Positions 60,164 through 64,000 of a DNA stretch of 64,000 nt are shown here, one piece after another (within the stretch, counting starts at the first letter, position 1; the number at the start of each line of letters is the position of its first letter). The DNA comes from Jiangella muralis. GTDB taxonomy: Bacteria; Actinomycetota; Actinomycetes; Jiangellales; Jiangellaceae. The translations under genes and the position numbers were made by a program. The stretch spans positions 62,001 to 126,000 of the forward strand of contig NZ_LFXL01000025.1 of the NCBI RefSeq assembly GCF_001270745.1, read 5' to 3'. The notes beneath the pieces were generated by a model. It saw nothing but the letters and a program-made list of their open reading frames with translations. It was not told the origin of the DNA and did no database searches.

Positions 60164-61660
60164 GTGACCAGCATTGCCCTGTCCTCCGCCGCCCCGACGG
60201 GCCTCAAGGTCGACGCCGTCGTCGTGGGTGTGGCCCCGGGCGACGACGACGTCGTCCTGCTGCCGGGCAGCGAATCCCTCGACAAGGCCCTGAAGGGCTC
60301 GCTGGCGAAGCTGCTGAGTCAGCTCGGCGCCACCGGGAAGGCCGACGAGGTCACGAAGCTGCCGGCGATGGGCGCCGCGAAGGCCGGCCTGCTGGTCGCC
60401 GTCGGGACCGGTCCGCTGGCCGAGGCCGGCACGCCCGCCCGGCACGAGTCGCTGCGCCGGGCCGCCGGCGCCGCCGCCCGCGCGCTGGCCGGCCAGCAGT
60501 CCGCCGCCATCGCGCTGCCGGTGCTCGACGAGGGCGACGCCGCCGCCGTCGCCGAGGGCCTCACGCTCGGCGCCTACACCTTCGACCAGTACAAGAGCGG
60601 CGACCCGACGGCGCCGGTCGGGTCGATCACGCTGATCGGCCCCGGCGTCAAGGCCAAGGGCGTCAAGGACGCCGTCACCCGGGCCGAGACCGTCGCCGCC
60701 GCCGTCAACCGCGCCCGCGACTGGGTCAATCTCCCGCCGCGCGACCTCACCCCGGTCACGTTCGCCGACGCCGCCACCAAGCTGGCCAAGAGCGCCAAGC
60801 TCGACGTCGAGGTGCTCGACGAGAAGGCGCTGGCCAAGGGCGGCTACGGCGGCCTCATCGGGGTCGGTCAGGGCTCGGCCAACCCACCGCGGCTGGTCCG
60901 CGTCGCCTACCGGCCGTCGCGGGCGAAGAAGCACGTCGCGTTCGTCGGCAAGGGCATCACGTTCGACTCCGGCGGCCTGTCGCTCAAGCCGGCCGACAGC
61001 ATGGTCGAGATGAAGAGCGACATGAGCGGCGCCGCGGCCGTCATCGCCGCCGTGCATGCCATCGCCCAGCTCGGCACCAAGGTCGCCGTCACCGCGTACG
61101 CCGCCATGGCCGAGAACATGCCGTCGGGCAGCGCGCAGCGTCCCTCCGACGTCATCACCATCTACGGCGGCAAGACCGTCGAGGTGCTCAACACCGACGC
61201 AGAGGGCCGCCTGGTGCTGGCCGACGGCATCGTGCGGGCTGCCGAGGACGAGCCCGACCTCATCGTCGACGTCGCCACGCTGACCGGCGCCGCCGTCGTC
61301 GCGCTGGGCAAGCGGGTCTCCGGCATCATGGCCAACGACGACGACCTGAGCGCCCGCATCCACGACGTCGCCGGCCGCGCCGGCGAGGCCATGTGGCCGC
61401 TGCCGCTGCCGGTCGAGCTGCGCGAGAAGCTCGACTCCCCCATCGCCGACATCGCCAACATCGGCGACCGCTGGGGCGGCGCGCTGCAGGCCGGGCTGTT
61501 CCTTCAGGAGTTCGTCGCCGACGGCATCGGCTGGGCGCACCTCGACATCGCCGGGCCCGCGTTCAGCGACAAGCCGTTCGGCTACACCCCGAAGGGCGGC
61601 ACCGGCGCCGCCGTCCGCACGCTGGTGCAGCTGGTGGAGGACGTCGCCGCCGACATCTGA
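60164..61660 (+). CDS. pepA: Leucyl aminopeptidase (M17)
   Basis: Di-zinc cytosolic aminopeptidase, 498 residues. The catalytic domain has VGKGITFDSGGLSLKPAD (Lys and Asp ligands), EMKSDMSGAAAVI and NTDAEGRLVLADG, the M17 signature with its Arg. The N-terminal domain covers about 1-165. GTG 60164 has CAGGAGAA upstream. In Streptomyces pepA is near lpdA, as here, although a 1.3 kb gap intervenes. Confidence 0.95.
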   Translation: MTSIALSSAAPTGLKVDAVVVGVAPGDDDVVLLPGSESLDKALKGSLAKLLSQLGATGKADEVTKLPAMGAAKAGLLVAVGTGPLAEAGTPARHESLRRAAGAAARALAGQQSAAIALPVLDEGDAAAVAEGLTLGAYTFDQYKSGDPTAPVGSITLIGPGVKAKGVKDAVTRAETVAAAVNRARDWVNLPPRDLTPVTFADAATKLAKSAKLDVEVLDEKALAKGGYGGLIGVGQGSANPPRLVRVAYRPSRAKKHVAFVGKGITFDSGGLSLKPADSMVEMKSDMSGAAAVIAAVHAIAQLGTKVAVTAYAAMAENMPSGSAQRPSDVITIYGGKTVEVLNTDAEGRLVLADGIVRAAEDEPDLIVDVATLTGAAVVALGKRVSGIMANDDDLSARIHDVAGRAGEAMWPLPLPVELREKLDSPIADIANIGDRWGGALQAGLFLQEFVADGIGWAHLDIAGPAFSDKPFGYTPKGGTGAAVRTLVQLVEDVAADI

Positions 61661-61684
61661 CGGCTCAGGACGGCGGTCGCAAGC

Positions 61685-61746
61685 AGGGTGTGTCTCCCAG
61701 GTCTCGGCCGTCGCGCAGTAGGCCATGAACCCGGGAGACGCACCCT
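61685..61746. terminator. Long hairpin after pepA
   Basis: Arms of 18 bases (61685-61702 and 61729-61746) pair with one mismatch and one G-U, around a 26-base loop holding an inner GGCC/GGCC pairing. It begins 25 bases after the pepA stop. It may be a terminator or a palindromic repeat of a second kind. Confidence 0.55.
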
Positions 61747-62047
61747 AGATGAACGAGTCCTCTTGATCTACGCAGCTTGGGTGGACTGATCGCCGCGGGT
61801 GTCTTGGCACTGCTGACCGCGCTGAACTCGGGACGAACCGGACGTCCGGGCGGCGATCGGCCTAGCCAAGGTGATGGCCGGTGACCGGCCCATCAGGCCG
61901 GTCGGCCCGGTCGATTCGGTCGGGCCGGGCTTCGCGTTGGCTCGCCGACCGTGCGCCGGGTTCCGCGCGGTACGGGGACCGTCTGGGCACACCTCACTTC
62001 ACCCGGGCCGGGGGCACCTCACCACGCGAGTGACGTCGACGCCCTGA

Positions 62048-62113
62048 GCCGTCTTCGATAGCCAGAACCGTCCGAAAGGCCCCTCGAACACGACTCCCGC
62101 CATCGAAGACGGC
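62048..62113. repeat. Inverted repeat with 12-bp arms
   Basis: GCCGTCTTCGAT (62048-62059) pairs with ATCGAAGACGGC (62102-62113) around a 42-base spacer. The stretch 61747-62513 has no supported gene; frames on both strands lack ribosome sites and known domains. Confidence 0.6.
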
Positions 62114-62214
62114 GCCAGGAGTCGAGGACGACCAACGGCGCACCGGCACGAACGACGAACGCCAGCCAGCCAGGCAAACGGCGAGCGGCGCACCCGGGCG
62201 GGCTGTGCCCGCAC

Positions 62215-62355
62215 TTCCCCCGTCCCCCTGATAGCTGCCCGTACTTGGCCGCGGTGCCGCGGGTCAAGCGGTGCTTCGCACGCGCGAAGCGCCCTCTGGC
62301 TCCGCTTGAGGCGCGGTGCCGCGGCTAAGAAAATGGGCAGCAGGGGGACGGCCCA
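62215..62355. repeat. Large imperfect inverted repeat centred near 62284
   Basis: GCTTCGC-ACGC-GCGAAGC forms the centre. Moving outward, TCAAGCGG faces CCGCTTGA, a GGTGCCGCGG-type segment appears on both sides, and CCGTCCCCCT-GCTGCCC faces GGGCAGC-AGGGGGACGG. Small indels separate the blocks. Each arm is about 65 bases. Confidence 0.6.
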
Positions 62356-62513
62356 CTGCCACAAAACGGCCAACGCGGCAGACCCCCGCTAACGCAGCAG
62401 ACCCCCGCCCACTGCCGCACCACGAAGCGAGCACTACCCCACCGACGCGCCCGCCGCACCCGCGCCAGCCGGCATCGCCGACGAAACGTCCACGATCACA
62501 CGGACGCACTCAT

Positions 62514-62837
62514 CTAGGCGCTGCGGCCACCGTTCTTGCGATTCCACTCGCGCATGCGCTGCGGGTAGCCGACGACCTGCGCGTCGTAGGCCGGGATGCC
62601 CAGCTTGCGGGCCAGCCCGTGCGCCGCGGCGGCGTCGCGGACCCGGCGCCGCGTCCACTCGCCGTCGTGGGCGACGAAGACGACGGTGGTGGCGGTCATG
62701 GTGGTCGGCGGCTCGACGAACGCCTCGACGCCCCGGCGGGTGCGGGCGAACTCCTCGAGGTGCTTGACGTCGGCGGAGTCGGCAGCACGATCCAAGCTGC
62801 CTTCGGCGCTCTTCCGCCGTCGCCGGAACAACCCCAT
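62514..62837 (-). CDS. Small conserved protein upstream of lpdA
   Basis: A 107-residue protein starting MGLFRRRRKSAEGSLDRAAD, strongly basic at first. TATTVVFVAHDGEWTRRRV and KLGIPAYDAQVVGYPQRMRE follow, a mixed alpha/beta pattern. The ATG at 62837 starts the protein-like sequence; the longer frame to 62975 overlaps the lpdA promoter. It is divergent from lpdA. A comparable short gene lies beside lpd in Streptomyces, as I recall. Function is unknown. Confidence 0.75.
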   Translation of the reverse strand: MGLFRRRRKSAEGSLDRAADSADVKHLEEFARTRRGVEAFVEPPTTMTATTVVFVAHDGEWTRRRVRDAAAAHGLARKLGIPAYDAQVVGYPQRMREWNRKNGGRSA

Positions 62838-62989
62838 CGTCTCGACCTCCGAGTGCGTTCGCTGGTGGGAACCAGACACTACCTGCTGACAGTGCAACGT
62901 CCCGGTCCGGTGAATGGTGTCGGAACAGCGAATGGAAGGATGCTGTTGACGCGGTAGAGAGCACAACGACGACATCGAGGAGCACCACC

Positions 62990-64000
62990 GTGGCCGACAC
63001 TGCCGGTTTCGACGTCATCATCCTGGGCGGCGGGAGCGGCGGCTATGCCGCGGCGTTCCGCGCCAGCGAGCTGGGCATGAACGTCGCGTTGGTCGAGAAG
63101 GACAAGCTCGGCGGCACCTGCCTGCACTACGGCTGCATCCCCACCAAGGCGCTGTTGCACGCCGCCGAGATCGCCGACAACTCCCGCGACAGCGCGCAGT
63201 TCGGCGTCAAGACCTCGTTCGAGGGCATCGACATGCCGGGGGTCAACAGCTACAAGGACGGCGTCGTCGGCCGCATGTACAAGGGGCTGCAGGGCCTGTT
63301 CAAGGCCAACAAGGTCACGGTCATCGAGGGCGAGGGCCGGCTGGTCGCGCCCAACGCCGTCGAGGTCGGCGGCACCCGCTACGAGGCCCGCAACGTCATC
63401 CTGGCGACGGGCTCGCGGTCCCGGTCGCTGCCCGGGCTGGACATCGACGGCGCCCAGGTCATCAGCAGCTACGAGGCGCTGACGCTCGACCGCGTCCCGG
63501 CGTCGGCGGTCGTGCTGGGCGGCGGCGTCATCGGCGTCGAGTTTGCCAGCGTGTGGCGGTCCTTCGGCGCCGACGTCACCATCGTCGAGGCGCTGCCCCG
63601 GCTGGTACCGGCCGAGGACGCGGCCGCGTCGAAGGTGGTCGAGCGGGCGTTCCGCAAGCGCGGCATCGGCTTCAAGACCGGCGTGCGGTTCGCCGGCGTC
63701 GAGAAGCGCGACGGCGGCGTCACCGTCTCGCTGGAGAACGGCGAGACCATCGACGCCGAGCTGCTGCTGGTCGCCGTCGGACGCGGCCCGGTGACCGAGA
63801 ACCTCGGCTTCGAGGAGAACGGCGTCACGCTGGACCGCGGCTTCGTCGTCACCGACGAGCGGCTGCGCACCGGGGTGCCGAACGTCTACGCCGTCGGCGA
63901 CATCGTCCCCGGCCTGCAGCTGGCGCACCGCGGCTTCGCGCACGGCATCTTCGTCGCCGAGGAGATCGCCGGGCTCAACCCGGTGCCCGTCGACGAACTC
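62990..64000 (+). CDS. lpdA: Dihydrolipoyl dehydrogenase (E3), N-terminal 337 residues
   Basis: Flavoprotein that reoxidises lipoamide in the 2-oxoacid dehydrogenase complexes; the right edge cuts the gene. The FAD Rossmann motif is VIILGGGSGGYAAA. The redox disulfide is CLHYGC in GGTCLHYGCIPTKALL. The NAD Rossmann motif is VVLGGGVIGVEFAS, and VYAVGDIV is the second FAD contact. The dimer domain with the catalytic His-Glu pair lies beyond 64000. GTG 62990 has GAGGAG upstream. The neighbouring pepA agrees with actinobacterial synteny. Confidence 0.95.
   Translation, partial: MADTAGFDVIILGGGSGGYAAAFRASELGMNVALVEKDKLGGTCLHYGCIPTKALLHAAEIADNSRDSAQFGVKTSFEGIDMPGVNSYKDGVVGRMYKGLQGLFKANKVTVIEGEGRLVAPNAVEVGGTRYEARNVILATGSRSRSLPGLDIDGAQVISSYEALTLDRVPASAVVLGGGVIGVEFASVWRSFGADVTIVEALPRLVPAEDAAASKVVERAFRKRGIGFKTGVRFAGVEKRDGGVTVSLENGETIDAELLLVAVGRGPVTENLGFEENGVTLDRGFVVTDERLRTGVPNVYAVGDIVPGLQLAHRGFAHGIFVAEEIAGLNPVPVDEL

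Noticed and set aside
61768-62509. Several 74-124 codon frames between pepA and lpdA
   Set aside because: None has a ribosome site or recognisable domain, and they overlap inverted repeats and one another.

Overview
The window is chromosomal DNA from a high-GC, GTG-start-rich actinomycete. The evidence is the set of actinobacterial families: a four-subunit aa3 oxidase with the short subunit IV CtaF, a QcrCAB menaquinol-cytochrome c branch with a di-heme QcrC, the PspA-PspAA-HtpX-PspAB envelope-stress operon, DUF3043, DUF4192, an NYN/zinc-ribbon pair and a ROK glucokinase block. The genus cannot be fixed from sequence alone; a Jiangella-like or Streptomyces-like relative is an inference from gene order.

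Layout. 0-4 kb: 5' part of a CopB-type copper ATPase behind a CsoR-like palindrome, and an archaeal-type valS. 4.3-5.6 kb: a secreted, sortase-anchored trypsin-like protease. 5.8-11 kb: the N-acetylglutaminylglutamine amide (NAGGN) osmolyte trio: amidotransferase, GNAT/ATP-grasp synthetase and M42 peptidase. 11-15.6 kb: lipid acyltransferase, an esterase, and an overlapping SRPBCC/ROK kinase/EEP nuclease operon. 15.7-19.8 kb: a cytochrome b paralogue that lacks key residues, followed by two tandem lipoprotein serpins. 20-24.2 kb: a NarL-type two-component system, a phased GTGAC array, a 44-residue membrane miniprotein and an NlpC/P60 cell-wall hydrolase. 24.6-30.5 kb: NYN protein, DEDD/GIY-YIG nuclease, stand-alone AsnC effector domain, trpD and a receiver-like protein.

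30.6-43.9 kb is the respiratory and sulfur core. ctaE-qcrC-qcrA-qcrB lies on the plus strand behind a candidate DtxR/IdeR iron box, ctaC-ctaD-ctaF on the minus strand, with a frameshifted SRPBCC gene, DUF4192 and an EamA transporter between them. A cysteine desulfurase, TusA and ErpA follow and could supply sulfur and Fe-S clusters. 44-49.7 kb: glycerate kinase, nagA, a GNAT protein with an internal duplication, nadA and DUF899. 49.7-52.4 kb: PspA operon. 52.5-54.6 kb: DUF3043, GNAT and aldo/keto reductase. 55-61.7 kb: MFS transporter behind a strong leader hairpin, a beta-propeller protein, gcvT, a phosphoesterase and pepA. The window ends inside lpdA.

Intergenic DNA is unusually structured. 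Three 52-54 bp hairpins share ATGATCAT ends and a conserved asymmetric loop although their stems differ. A dispersed repeat occurs twice and carries a matching 21-22 codon open frame. There are several short tandem repeat blocks and a long imperfect inverted repeat near 62.3 kb. Many genes lack a Shine-Dalgarno sequence and instead have a TAnnnT hexamer 6-8 bases before the start codon, which suggests leaderless transcripts. No tRNA, rRNA, CRISPR array, intact transposase or phage gene was seen.
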